A DNA stretch of 64,000 nt from CAXBDP01 sp963974465 (GCA_049340005.1 JBMPIY010000013.1), one strand, 5' to 3'; positions 45,832 to 54,292 are shown, numbered from the stretch's first letter. Notes: generated from the letters alone by a model not told the origin. Translations and numbers: made by a program.

Positions 45832-46841
45832 AATGGCTTGATTAAAGGTAATTTCACAGTAAAATATCCTCCCGCTTCTTCTATTTGCACTTTTTGATGG
45901 CTGAGGATTTCAAATCTGGCTTCAATATTCGCTAGCCCTATTCCAGCAGATTCCTCTTTCAGTACGGTCTTTTTCTGTAAGTTATTTCTGAAAACCAGGT
46001 AATTCCCTTCTTGGAATATCGATATCTGCAATGGATCTTCCTGGCTTACAATATTATGTTTCAAGGCATTTTCGGCCAGTATTTGCAAACTCACTGGAGG
46101 AATTTGAAGAGCGGAGGAATTGGGTAAATTCACTTCAAACTGAAGTTTCTCACCGAATCTTATTTTTTGGAGAAATAGGTACGAATGTAGAAATTTCAAT
46201 TCCTCGTCGAGTGGCACCAAATCTTTTTCCCTACTATCCAATACATATCGGTACACTTCGGACAATTGCTTAATAAACTTGGCGGCTAGGTCAGCATCTT
46301 CATACACAAGATCGGAAAGGGAATTGAGGCTGTTGAATAGAAAATGTGGATTCACTTGGCTCTTCAGCGCTTCGAAGCGGGAGGTGATGTTTTCGGTATG
46401 GAGCTTTTCTGCATTCACAGCAATTTGTCTATAGGCAAATAAGAAATCTTTACCTGTGAAGAAGAGCCAAATGATAATGGAAATTCCTGTTGAGAATATC
46501 AAGGTACCACTAATGGAGTTGCCAAAATCTACTGAGAATTGGCCTATATGCTCAAAAAGGAGTGTCAGTAACAGAACTGAGGACACGGTATAAATCACTG
46601 CAACCAAAAGCCCAACAAATAATCGTTTTCTTGGACTTACCAACCAGTCGATATATTTATCGCAAATTCCTTGTGTATAGGCATTGCCCAACCATAACAT
46701 AACCCACAATGAGGCTGTGTAAAGCGACACATTTCTGCCCAGTTGGAAGCTTTCTTCGTAGCAATTTGGGCAGGTGAGGTAGCCAAATGCTGCACCAAAT
46801 ACGAACAAGACGATCGCTAGACGGATGAGTTTCCAATTCAT
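45828..46841 (-). CDS. LytS-type sensor histidine kinase
   Basis: A 337-residue protein. Four membrane helices fill the first 150 residues, with no extracytoplasmic sensor domain of size. The His_kinase domain starts ALKSQVNPHFLFNSLNSLSDLV (phosphorylated His in PHFLFN), and the ATPase part has LQILAENALKHNI and GIGLANIEARFEIL. It partners with the LytTR regulator. A paralogous pair exists at 59770-61481. The signal is unknown. Confidence 0.92.
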   Translation of the reverse strand: MNWKLIRLAIVLFVFGAAFGYLTCPNCYEESFQLGRNVSLYTASLWVMLWLGNAYTQGICDKYIDWLVSPRKRLFVGLLVAVIYTVSSVLLLTLLFEHIGQFSVDFGNSISGTLIFSTGISIIIWLFFTGKDFLFAYRQIAVNAEKLHTENITSRFEALKSQVNPHFLFNSLNSLSDLVYEDADLAAKFIKQLSEVYRYVLDSREKDLVPLDEELKFLHSYLFLQKIRFGEKLQFEVNLPNSSALQIPPVSLQILAENALKHNIVSQEDPLQISIFQEGNYLVFRNNLQKKTVLKEESAGIGLANIEARFEILSHQKVQIEEAGGYFTVKLPLIKPL

Positions 46842-46858
46842 GTTGTAAGGTAATCAAA

Positions 46859-47533
46859 TTAAGAATTTATGGCAGGGGCTTTTTGCAAAGTGATTTTAGA
46901 TTTTCTTCGCTTAATACGCTCCCATATTTGCATAGCAGGCACTCCCAATAAAGTAGGCCATAACCATTGAAGCAGATCCGGCATAAAGTGCATCGTTTGT
47001 ACGGAGAATGCTGTAACTGTAGCAATAAAACCTCCCACCATATGGCCGGCATGGGTGTAATACCAGTACTTTTTATCTTTCGAGCCTTTGAGGAAAAATA
47101 CCATATTGCCATAAACCATTGCCATGCCTCCCGCACCAAATAATATGGCTAATATGCCTAAGGTATTGGGTATATTGATAATACCATAAATGATAAAGGC
47201 CAAATTGAATAGTCCAGAAATTACAGCTAAGCTCCAATCCAATTTGCCGATTTTGCCTTTGCTGTGGATGTTTTTGTGTTGGATAGATCTGATACCCGAA
47301 AGCACAGCATAATAGCTAAACACGCCAATCATAAATAGAAAGGGAATATTCTTGGCGTAGGAAAGGATGCAAGATGTAATAAAAATGGCCGTCATCCCAC
47401 CAAAAAAGACCCAGCCAAAAACTTTGTGAGCTTTACTCCATTTCGAAACTGATAATGCGATTGGTGCAATTCCCAAGGCAGTAACTCCGCCTATGATGTG
47501 AATGACTAAATTGATTTGTAAGAATTGTTCCAT
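46859..47533 (-). CDS. Multi-pass membrane protein, DUF2306-like
   Basis: A 224-residue protein with about seven hydrophobic helices. Conserved-looking polar positions are HIIGGVTALGIAPIAL near the start, KAHKVFGW, and HAGHMVGGF in a late helix. The general layout resembles the DUF2306 group of putative membrane electron-transfer proteins, which is a tentative match. It lies 17 bp upstream of the LytS-like kinase gene and may be in the same transcript. Confidence 0.5.
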   Translation of the reverse strand: MEQFLQINLVIHIIGGVTALGIAPIALSVSKWSKAHKVFGWVFFGGMTAIFITSCILSYAKNIPFLFMIGVFSYYAVLSGIRSIQHKNIHSKGKIGKLDWSLAVISGLFNLAFIIYGIINIPNTLGILAILFGAGGMAMVYGNMVFFLKGSKDKKYWYYTHAGHMVGGFIATVTAFSVQTMHFMPDLLQWLWPTLLGVPAMQIWERIKRRKSKITLQKAPAINS

Positions 47534-47742
47534 TTCCTTTTTTTTATCAAATGTGAATGAGAAAGGCGGGAGGTAAAATTCTTACTTACCCAACTGTCGG
47601 ATTTGCTTGCTCAACCGTAGAATTGGGTACCATTCTCATGGATAATATTTTGCCTTTGTGGATTATTTCTTCCTTAGGGAAGTCGAGTTCTTGTTAAATT
47701 GAAGATAATATTGATACTTGAAGACACATTAAATCACTAGCC

Positions 47743-48897
47743 ATGTCTTTATCTTGTCAAGCCTCTTTATTCTCTTTGCCAGCGGGTATTCATTATCTCA
47801 ATTGCGCCTACATGTCGCCCTTGCTTAAGTCAGTAGAAGTTGCCGGCGTGGAGGGATTGCTGAAAAAGCAAAACCCAACCGTGGTGGGTCACGATGATTT
47901 TTTCAGTGGCCCGGTTGGCTTAAAGGAGAGCTTCGGCAAATTGATAAATGCCAAAGCTCAGCAGTGTGCGGTGATTCCTTCGGTATCCTATGGTATGGCT
48001 AATGCATTTGCCAATATACCGGCAAAAGCAGGACAAAAAGCCATTACAGTAGAAGGTGAGTTTCCAAGTGATTATTTCGCTTTGCACCGATTCTGCACAG
48101 ATAATGGCGTAAAGTTAGAAATGATACAAGCGCAACCTTATTCAGCGGGACGAGGAAAGCGATGGAATGAAGATTTGCTGAATGCGATTGATAGTAATAC
48201 TGTTGTAGTAGCTATTTCGATGGTGCATTGGATGGATGGCACATTGTACGATATGGAGACAATTGGTAAGCGCTGCAAGGAAGTTGGCGCTGTATTTTTG
48301 GTGGATGGTACGCAGTCGGTAGGAGCATTGCCTATTGATGTGGCCAAATATCAAATTGATGCATTGATCGTTGCGGGCTACAAATGGCTAATGGGTCCGT
48401 ACTCTATCGGGATGGCCTATTACAGTGAGTTTTTCAATAATGGCAAACCCATAGAGGAATCTTGGATGAACCGACTAAGATCGGATGATTTCGGCAATCT
48501 TATGGATTATGAACATCAATACAGACCTGGAGCAGCCCGCTACAATTTGGGAGAGTCCAGCAATTTTATTCTCGTGCCCATGCTTCAAAAAGCCCTTGAT
48601 CAGCTGCTTGCCTGGGAGCCGCAAAATGTCCAAGATTACTGTGAGAATTTATCCCTCCCGCTGGTTTCTTTTCTGCAAGAGAAGGGATATTGGGTGGAGG
48701 ATCCTGCCTATAGAAGCAAGCATTTATTTGGATTTGCTTTGTCGGAAAATATGGATAGAGAGAAATTTATGAAAAGGCTTGCTGAAAAGAACGTGTTTCT
48801 TTCCTTGAGAGCCAGCTCCATGCGTGTATCACCTCACTTGTATAATACGCGGGAGGATGTAAATGCCTTGATTGAGGTGTTGGATTCTTTGGGTTAA
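47743..48897 (+). CDS. Class V aminotransferase (cysteine desulfurase-like fold)
   Basis: A 384-residue PLP enzyme. It shows YLNCAYMSPL at the N-terminus, SYGMANAFANIPAK, the Asp-bearing VDGTQSVGALPIDV, and the PLP lysine in AGYKWLMGPYSIG (about residue 210). It belongs to the fold that includes cysteine desulfurases, kynureninases and isopenicillin-epimerase-like proteins. Its precise reaction is not evident. It is the last core gene before the accessory region and carries the last two GCGGGAGG motifs of the window. Confidence 0.85.
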   Translation: MSLSCQASLFSLPAGIHYLNCAYMSPLLKSVEVAGVEGLLKKQNPTVVGHDDFFSGPVGLKESFGKLINAKAQQCAVIPSVSYGMANAFANIPAKAGQKAITVEGEFPSDYFALHRFCTDNGVKLEMIQAQPYSAGRGKRWNEDLLNAIDSNTVVVAISMVHWMDGTLYDMETIGKRCKEVGAVFLVDGTQSVGALPIDVAKYQIDALIVAGYKWLMGPYSIGMAYYSEFFNNGKPIEESWMNRLRSDDFGNLMDYEHQYRPGAARYNLGESSNFILVPMLQKALDQLLAWEPQNVQDYCENLSLPLVSFLQEKGYWVEDPAYRSKHLFGFALSENMDREKFMKRLAEKNVFLSLRASSMRVSPHLYNTREDVNALIEVLDSLG

Positions 48898-48958
48898 ATC
48901 CGCTCTGGATTATCCCAAATTATTGGCTGTCATTTAGCACTATTTCGGAATTAGCACT

Positions 48959-49000
48959 ACCCGCGAGCATACTATAAGATCTGCTCTCGGGTCTTTTTTT
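48959..49000 (+). terminator. Intrinsic terminator closing the core region
   Basis: ACCCGCGAGC (48959-48968) pairs with GCTCTCGGGT (48983-48992) with one mismatch, followed by CTTTTTTT. It ends the aminotransferase transcript. The first repeat of the accessory region begins ten bases later. Confidence 0.85.
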
Positions 49001-49009
49001 AATATAGCT

Positions 49010-49235
49010 ATGGCCAATAAGCTGCAAGAATTAGCAAATCTAATTGGCCAGCATTTATTCGTTACATACTATTCACTGCCAAAGTCTTGTCAAAAAAATA
49101 GCCCAATAGACCGATTGGATATTTAGATTGAATAACGTATGTTTATAAGCAAACAATGAAAATTAATAAAATACTACCTCAGGCAAATGGGAAATATATG
49201 AAGTAGTTTCGTATGTAAATACGTTAGCGGTTATT
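49010..49235 (+). repeat. Repeat R1, copy 1: conserved ORF tail plus 3' flank
   Basis: The 5' part reads as an open frame ending in TAG at 49124-49126: KLQELANLIGQHLF, then a variable segment, then SPIDRLDI and stop. In this copy an ATG at 49010 would allow a 38-residue peptide. The 3' part (TAG to about 49235) is a conserved non-coding flank with GTATGTTTATAAGCAAACA and AAAATTAATAAAAT. It ends near ACGTTAG just before the DUF1835 gene. Copies 2 (56680) and 3 (58443) share both parts and each also precedes a single gene. The parent gene was not recognised. Confidence 0.8.
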
Positions 49236-49243
49236 AAAGAAAA

Positions 49244-49993
49244 ATGAGAAAACAATACCACATACTAAATGGTGATTCTTTAAAAAAGCAATTTCCTGAA
49301 ACTATTCAGGGGGAAATTATAGTAGCCAGAGAATGCTTAGTAGACGGAAATGTGAATGGCAATAGCTTGACTGACTTGTTTAAAGTAAGAGCCGAATTTA
49401 TCAGTAACAACTATGATGGATATAAAGAACAAGACTATTTCGAAAAGACAGTTCCTGAATTCCAGAAAATCCAAAATATTCCTGACAATGTAGACATTAA
49501 TCTATGGTTTGAGGATGACTTGTTTTGTCAAGTGAACTTTTGGTTTGTAGTAAACCTTTTAAATAAATCAAATCATAATAATCAACTATTTCTTATTAGA
49601 CCCGAATTACAAAGCCAATATGGCTTTGGTGGGCTATTGAAATCAGAACTAATTTCAATTTTTGAAAGCAGATTAAAGTTAACAGAGCTCCACGATCTGG
49701 CATTACTTTGGGATTTTTATCAAACCAATGATACTGAAAAGTTGATTGAGACCTCAAAACGATTAAAAAATTTATACCCATTCATAGATACTGCTGTTGA
49801 AGCCCACATCGAGCGAATACCTACAAATGGAAATATGGGAAGACCAAGTCAATCATTAGTTAAGATAATGGACGAACTTAATACTGCTGAATTTGGACCA
49901 ATATTTAAAGAGTTTTGCAAAAGAGAGCAAATATATGGATTTGGGGATTTACAAGTGAAAAGATTACTTGATGAAATAAATAACAACCGCTAA
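49244..49993 (+). CDS. DUF1835-domain protein
   Basis: A 249-residue protein. The start YHILNGDSLKKQFPETIQGEIIVARECLVDG and the LWFEDDLFCQVNFWFVVNLL segment match DUF1835, a domain of unknown function found in both Firmicutes and Bacteroidota. No signal peptide, so cytoplasmic. It is a single-gene unit in the accessory array: R1 copy 1 before it and the attC-like element D overlapping its stop codon. Base composition is more AT-rich than the core genes, consistent with transfer. Confidence 0.8.
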   Translation: MRKQYHILNGDSLKKQFPETIQGEIIVARECLVDGNVNGNSLTDLFKVRAEFISNNYDGYKEQDYFEKTVPEFQKIQNIPDNVDINLWFEDDLFCQVNFWFVVNLLNKSNHNNQLFLIRPELQSQYGFGGLLKSELISIFESRLKLTELHDLALLWDFYQTNDTEKLIETSKRLKNLYPFIDTAVEAHIERIPTNGNMGRPSQSLVKIMDELNTAEFGPIFKEFCKREQIYGFGDLQVKRLLDEINNNR

Positions 49994-50116
49994 CAATGGA
50001 TAAAAATAATAGCCGAGACAGTAGTAAATTCAACGGTTATAGCCCAATTCAACATTCTTATAACTTGACAGGGATGAAACCCGCAAACGGCTACTATTCT
50101 TATACCAACCGTTACG
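49982..50116. repeat. attC-like inverted-repeat element D
   Basis: Starts with AACAAC at the end of the DUF1835 gene and ends AACCGTTACG. The outer arms 49988-50015 and 50088-50116 form a long imperfect hairpin (ATAATAGCCG against CGGCTACTATT). The right-hand core CCAACCGTTAC is shared with element B. About 135 bp long, it is directly followed by the leftward rmlA 3' end. It resembles an integron attC site in size, foldability and AAC/GTT ends, but does not fit the strict RYYYAAC...GTTRRRY cores. Confidence 0.6.
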
Positions 50117-50139
50117 AAACTATCCTTAGTCAAATTACT

Positions 50140-50359
50140 CCTAATCATCCTCATCAAATACTCCCCATAGCCGCTTTTAAGGCTGAGTGAGCTCGCTTAG
50201 TTGTTGTTTATTGATAAAGCCCATTTTGTAGGCGATTTCTTCGATGCAGCCGATTGGGCGTTCTTCGATTACTTGTACGAAGGTGGCGGCTTGCATCAAT
50301 GATGCGAATGTACCTGTATCGAGCCAAACGGTGCTGCAGCCTAAAATGCTTACATGCAA
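50140..50359 (-). pseudogene. rmlA: 3' end of a glucose-1-phosphate thymidylyltransferase gene, stub 1
   Basis: Read leftward from 50359 it gives SILGCSTVWLDTGTFASLMQA, then VIEERPIGCIEEIAYKMGFINKQQLSELTQP. This is the recognisable RmlA/RfbA C-terminus (WLDTGT and PEEIA...KGFI motifs). A small deletion before the last residues shifts the frame; the missing end KSGYGEYLM is still readable in another frame. The first 220 or so residues of RmlA are absent. It is one of four such stubs, all leftward, all next to a cassette end. Confidence 0.85.
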
Positions 50360-50457
50360 ATTGTTTTGTTAATCATTAGTGGGTACTATTTTTTTGCTAC
50401 TTTTAACGAACGAGGAATACAAATGCTATAAAGTTAGCAACAAGCTAAGGAGACATA
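50328..50457 (+). repeat. Repeat R3, copy 1 (partner 53014-53143)
   Basis: About 130 bp shared with 53014-53143, including CTAAAATGC, TTTGTTAATCATTA, TTTTTTGCTACTTTTAA and AAATGCTATAAAGTTA. It begins inside the rmlA stub and runs to the AraC start codon. Both copies end at a start codon, so R3 provides the leader of both genes, and the pair brackets the AraC-serine hydrolase unit. Confidence 0.75.
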
Positions 50458-51258
50458 ATGAACAAGCTAAAAACAGGTGAATTTTATGGTACCCATTATC
50501 AGAAGTTTGCTTTTAAGAATATTATAATAACTGACACAGAATATACACATAGTAAAGTTGATTGGCATCATCATGAAAATCCATATTTCACTTATCTGCT
50601 TCAAGGCAAACTATTCGAATCCAATAAAAAGGAGTCTTACTATCTAGAGCCAGGAAGCTTGTTATTCCATAATTGGCAAGATGCGCATTACAATATTAAA
50701 CCACCAGGATTTACGAGAGGATTTCACATTGAACTAAATGAGAAATGGTTTTCGAGTTATGATATTCATCCAACTGATTTTGAGGGAAGTGTGAACTTAA
50801 AGAATCCATTAATTAAAAATTTAATGAACAAAGTGTTTGTTGAATCTAAAATAAACGATTCCTTTTCTGAAATTAGTATAGAGATATTTTTAATAGAAAT
50901 ATTCAGCACAATAAAGAAGTTTGAAAAGCAAAATTCTAAAAGCCCCATTTGGATTAAAAAATTGAAGGAACTTCTCTCGGAAGATCAAATTGATTACTCT
51001 TTAAAAAACTTGAGTTCAATTTTAGAGATACACCCTGTTCATTTATCCAGAGAATTTAACAGATATTTTGGGACAAGCCTTGGAAACTACATTAGACTTT
51101 TAAAACTCAATAAGGCTTTTAGTTTAATAGTTTCTAACAAATTGTCTATGACAGAGATTTGTTACCAATGCGGTTTTTATGACCAAAGCCACTTTATCTC
51201 AAATTTTAAACGAGTTTACAATGCCACACCAAACAAACTTCTACGAAAGAATCTTTGA
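50458..51258 (+). CDS. AraC-family transcriptional regulator
   Basis: A 266-residue protein. The N-terminal cupin-like sensing domain contains DWHHHENPYFTYLLQGKLFE and EPGSLLFHNWQDAHYN. The C-terminal double helix-turn-helix carries LSSILEIHPVHLSREFNRYFG and MTEICYQCGFYDQSHFISNFKRVYNATP, the classic AraC signature. It lies 71 bp upstream of a serine hydrolase on the same strand and probably regulates it. The ligand is unknown. AT-rich, as is the whole array. Confidence 0.9.
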   Translation: MNKLKTGEFYGTHYQKFAFKNIIITDTEYTHSKVDWHHHENPYFTYLLQGKLFESNKKESYYLEPGSLLFHNWQDAHYNIKPPGFTRGFHIELNEKWFSSYDIHPTDFEGSVNLKNPLIKNLMNKVFVESKINDSFSEISIEIFLIEIFSTIKKFEKQNSKSPIWIKKLKELLSEDQIDYSLKNLSSILEIHPVHLSREFNRYFGTSLGNYIRLLKLNKAFSLIVSNKLSMTEICYQCGFYDQSHFISNFKRVYNATPNKLLRKNL

Positions 51259-51329
51259 TGTTAATTTTATACAATTTTAGTGATTGTAGAATCTTCATTT
51301 TTGCACTTTATTCATCAATAAATCAAAAA

Positions 51330-52985
51330 ATGAGATTCCAAACTATCGTATTATTTCTTTCACTTCTTTGTTCAATTTCAGCCAATGCCCAAGATATGGC
51401 GGATTATACGGGTGGTTGGGAAGGAAAAATAGAAGATTCCAAAATATTCAATTTAAAGGTTGAAATAGATAATCTAGGATTAGAAAATCCCACTTTTAGA
51501 ATATCCAACGGCAAAAACATCATTAATTATCCAATAGAAATAGAAAACAACTTACAGATAAACATCTCCTTTGCCGAAAATCACCTTTTTGAAGGTGTTC
51601 TATCAGAGAATGGAAAAGAAATTAATGGATTCATTAAGTCAGGTTTGCTTCTCTATCACTTAAAACTCATTAAATCGAAAAGCCATTCTTATAGAGGAGT
51701 TTGGAATATTTTGATGGTGGAAGAATTAAAATCTCAAAATTTCTATTTGAGCGTGGAAAATGGTTCAGGAAATGATTACCAAGCCTATCCTGTTTTTGGA
51801 GATAATCGTTTTACGGGAACTTGGTGTGACAATTTTCAAAAAGAAAATGATTTAATTTCGTTTACTGATGTCAAAACCGGATTACAGTTTAGAGGAAAGT
51901 TAGAGTCCAATGGAATTCGTTTAGAGATGTTTTTAGGCAAATATCCGATTACACAAATAGAGTTAAAAAAATCTGTAACGGATTGGGAAATTGGTGGTTT
52001 TAAACCAGACCATAAAACATTTTCGCTGCAACTTCCAGAATTGGAAAATCTACTTTCAAAAGATTCGTTACCCAATACGCATTCCGTTTTAGTTTCAAGG
52101 AGTGGTAAATTGATTTATGAAAATTATTATGATGGATACGATGCAAACATCCCTCACGATATGCGTTCAGCATCAAAAAGTATATCATCTGCCATAGTTG
52201 GGATTGCAAAAGACAAATCATTATTTAATAATGTTGACCAATCCATTTTTGATTTTTTGCCTAAGGAATATCAAGTGTATAGAGACAGCTTAAAAAGCAA
52301 AATAGACATAAAAAGTCTTTTAACAATGAGTTCGGGTTTGGATGCTGTCGATTTTGGGATCCAACGAAGATCCTTGGCCTCAGAAGATAATTATCAACCT
52401 ACCCAAGATTGGACAAAAACTATATTCCAAGCACCGATGATTAATGAACCCAACACGCACGCAAACTATGGTTCTGCAAATCCCTATCTTCTTGGAGTTG
52501 CAATGAACACTGTTGTTTCTGAACCATTGGAAGTGTTTATGGATAAAAACTTATTTCAAAAGCTGGCAATTTCAAATTATATTATTCAAACTGATATGAC
52601 CGGTCTTCCATATTTTGGTGGGGGAATGTATTTGACACCAAGAGATATGTTAAAGTTCGGTGAGCTATATCTAAATAATGGAAATTGGAAAGGACAGCAG
52701 ATTTTGTCGGAAGACTGGATAAATGATTCTTTTAAAAATTACCATGTTTTAGAAAACACGATTGATAAAAATGGATATGGATATTTGTTGTGGCACAATA
52801 CTTATCCGGTGAATGAAAAACGCTTAGAATCCATTGAAGCTAGAGGTGCTGGCGGTCAATATATTTTCATAATTCCTGAATTAAAATTGGTTGTTGTAAT
52901 AACCTCTGGAAATTATAGAAATGGAAATACTCAACAACCTGAATTGATTTTAGAGAATTACATACTGCCTTATATTGAAAACTGA
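51330..52985 (+). CDS. Serine hydrolase with class C beta-lactamase-like domain
   Basis: About 551 residues from the ATG at 51330, which opens a signal peptide (ending ANA-QD); the frame itself starts at 51255 without a signal. An N-terminal beta-rich region of about 220 residues precedes a beta-lactamase/DD-peptidase fold: MRSASKSISSAIVG (nucleophile Ser and Lys of SxxK), ANYGSANPYLLG (in place of YxN), and GARGAGGQYIF near the end (in place of KTG). It acts in the periplasm on an unknown ester or amide. Role as an antibiotic-resistance enzyme is not supported. Confidence 0.85.
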   Translation: MRFQTIVLFLSLLCSISANAQDMADYTGGWEGKIEDSKIFNLKVEIDNLGLENPTFRISNGKNIINYPIEIENNLQINISFAENHLFEGVLSENGKEINGFIKSGLLLYHLKLIKSKSHSYRGVWNILMVEELKSQNFYLSVENGSGNDYQAYPVFGDNRFTGTWCDNFQKENDLISFTDVKTGLQFRGKLESNGIRLEMFLGKYPITQIELKKSVTDWEIGGFKPDHKTFSLQLPELENLLSKDSLPNTHSVLVSRSGKLIYENYYDGYDANIPHDMRSASKSISSAIVGIAKDKSLFNNVDQSIFDFLPKEYQVYRDSLKSKIDIKSLLTMSSGLDAVDFGIQRRSLASEDNYQPTQDWTKTIFQAPMINEPNTHANYGSANPYLLGVAMNTVVSEPLEVFMDKNLFQKLAISNYIIQTDMTGLPYFGGGMYLTPRDMLKFGELYLNNGNWKGQQILSEDWINDSFKNYHVLENTIDKNGYGYLLWHNTYPVNEKRLESIEARGAGGQYIFIIPELKLVVVITSGNYRNGNTQQPELILENYILPYIEN

Positions 52986-53013
52986 ATAAAGCCGGTTTTG
53001 TATTAAGCAATCA

Positions 53014-53143
53014 TACTGTACCACAATCTAAAATGCCCATACATTGCTTTGTTAATCATTATTGGATATTATTTTTTGCTACTTTTAAAGAGCTTGGAAT
53101 AAAATGCTATAAAGTTATAGCGTATTTAAAGAAGACCATGACA
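53014..53143 (+). repeat. Repeat R3, copy 2 (partner 50328-50457)
   Basis: Aligns with copy 1 over about 130 bp with scattered changes and ends at the start of the TPR lipoprotein gene. Its first 20 bases, read leftward, still resemble the rmlA codons for SILGCSTV, so R3 includes a sliver of the rmlA stub. Confidence 0.75.
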
Positions 53144-53728
53144 ATGAAGCATTCCAACATCATTCTGCTAATTTCAGTACTCATCTCCTTTTCCTGTGAT
53201 TCTCAAAACGAACAGGGTTACGACAAGAAAGCGATTGCTTTGAACAATTATGCAACCGAATTAATGCTCAATAAACCCGACAGTGCATTATTACTCCTAA
53301 ATGAAGCGACTGAAATAGATCCAGATTATTATTTGGCTCACAATAATAAAATCAACCTATTCATTACCAAAGGCGAAATTGACAAAGCAATAAGATCAGC
53401 AGAGAAAAGTGTTGAATTAAAGCCCAACATAGCAGAAGCAGTTATTATGCTTGGAATGCTTTACGATTATAATGGAAACACTGACAAAGCAAAAGAACAA
53501 TATTCAAAGGCTCTTGATATTTTCAAAAAGCGACTCGAAACATCAGACAAGAATAAATTCGAGAACAGGCTAAATCGAGCTTATGCACTTTTGCTCCTTG
53601 GTGAAAAGAAAGAAGGAAAAACAGAAATCCAGAAGTTGCTCCAAGAAAATCCAAATGATTATACAATTCAAATACTTGCGGACTTTGACAAAGAACAATA
53701 CTTGACTGACCTATTTCGACAAAAATAG
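53144..53728 (+). CDS. TPR-repeat lipoprotein
   Basis: About 194 residues from the ATG at 53144, chosen because it starts a lipoprotein signal (ILLISVLISFSC, Cys about residue 18); the longer frame from 53033 runs back into R3. Three tetratricopeptide repeats follow (AIALNNYATELMLNKPDSAL, AIRSAEKSVELKPNIAEA, AKEQYSKALDIFKKRL). It is probably a periplasmic scaffold. No partner is evident. It is followed by inverted repeat E. Confidence 0.8.
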   Translation: MKHSNIILLISVLISFSCDSQNEQGYDKKAIALNNYATELMLNKPDSALLLLNEATEIDPDYYLAHNNKINLFITKGEIDKAIRSAEKSVELKPNIAEAVIMLGMLYDYNGNTDKAKEQYSKALDIFKKRLETSDKNKFENRLNRAYALLLLGEKKEGKTEIQKLLQENPNDYTIQILADFDKEQYLTDLFRQK

Positions 53729-53733
53729 AATAG

Positions 53734-53930
53734 AATAACTCGCTATAGCATTGTGTATATTACACTTCCTGCGGGACAAGTGTCAAATACTCAGCTGTTG
53801 TCAATATATAATAAAACCAATGAATGATGTTGATAGTGGCAAGTGAACAGTTCTGTTTCGCATGATGACAGATAATGCAGAAAAGGAATAAAGCCTGCAT
53901 TCTGCCGCATACTATAACGCCATTTGCTAG
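53734..53930. repeat. Degenerate attC-like element E
   Basis: CGCTATAGCATTGTG (from 53741) is an imperfect inverted match to CCGCATACTATAACG (53905-53919). It occupies the same position after a gene as elements A-D, but the GTT end is lost and the spacing is longer. Membership of the family is tentative. Confidence 0.4.
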
Positions 53931-53945
53931 CATTAAAACGCAGCG

Positions 53946-53966
53946 ATTTTGACATTTCATCAAAAT
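53946..53966. promoter_or_regulatory. Palindrome upstream of the MazE-like remnant
   Basis: ATTTTGA and TCAAAAT, separated by 7 bp, lie 33 bp before the start codon of the antitoxin-like gene. It could be its autoregulatory operator. Only one site is seen. Confidence 0.4.
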
Positions 53967-53998
53967 GCACTTACTTTTTTATTAGCATTTAAGAAATT

Positions 53999-54181
53999 AT
54001 GGAAGTATCGATTATTAAAATTTGAAACTCAAAAGGGCTTCGTTTGAGCAAGGCTATTTTAGATAAATTCAACATTAAGGACAAAGTAGAGCTGATTCTT
54101 GAGAAAGAACATATAATTATTAAACCAATCTCCTCTCCAAGAAAAAACTGGGAACAAGAATTTAGAAAGTCATTTAGATAA
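53999..54181 (+). pseudogene. MazE/AbrB-type antitoxin gene interrupted by a TGA
   Basis: Read through, the frame gives MEVSIIKI, a TGA at 54023-54025, then NSKGLRLSKAILDKF, KDKVELILEKEHIIIKPI and a C-terminal NWEQEFRKSFR. Intact relatives read IKIGNSKGLRLSKAIL, so the stop replaces the glycine codon GGA by one substitution (G to T). The swapped-hairpin DNA-binding part and the toxin-binding tail are otherwise preserved. No MazF-type toxin follows. It is either a recent pseudogene, a recoded gene, or translated from a downstream start. Confidence 0.8.
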
Positions 54182-54225
54182 AATACTAAGAATTTCGTAA
54201 ACCACCTTAACATAATAGAAGTTGC

Positions 54226-54275
54226 GTACGTTAAAATAACGTACATGAATTGATGAGTACGTATTTTGAACGTAC
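54226..54275. promoter_or_regulatory. Two tandem palindromic operators upstream of the DUF1778 antitoxin
   Basis: The first is GTACGTTA, AAA, TAACGTAC (54226-54244), a perfect palindrome. The second is GTACGT and ACGTAC spaced by 7 bp (54257-54275). Their centres are about 31 bp apart, near three DNA turns, so bound dimers would lie on the same face. They fit ribbon-helix-helix autoregulation by the downstream antitoxin. Confidence 0.75.
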
Positions 54276-54292
54276 ATTTGAGAAAAATAATT

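Larger units (their letters stand above)
109..48856. repeat. Dispersed octamer GCGGGAGG, 35 copies on both strands
   Basis: Plus-strand copies start at 109, 7666, 11198, 13293, 16067, 17580, 21362, 25656, 27181, 29332, 31075, 32668, 34399, 34795, 36728, 41411, 41803, 43589, 46377, 47566 and 48849. Minus-strand copies (CCTCCCGC) start at 126, 7683, 10311, 13595, 14965, 16839, 18115, 21700, 26213, 30658, 37228, 45868, 47127 and 48654. Counted by eye. They occur inside genes on either strand and in different frames, and in intergenic gaps. None was found after 48856. Confidence 0.85.

Noticed and set aside
109..48856. Reading the octamer as FtsK-orienting (KOPS) sequence or as Shine-Dalgarno sites
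   Set aside because: The strand ratio of 21 to 14 is too even for KOPS within one arm, and copies lie inside genes in any orientation rather than before start codons.
49996..50190. A 64-residue plus-strand frame after the DUF1835 gene
   Set aside because: It lies within attC-like element D and the rmlA stub, both explained as repeats.
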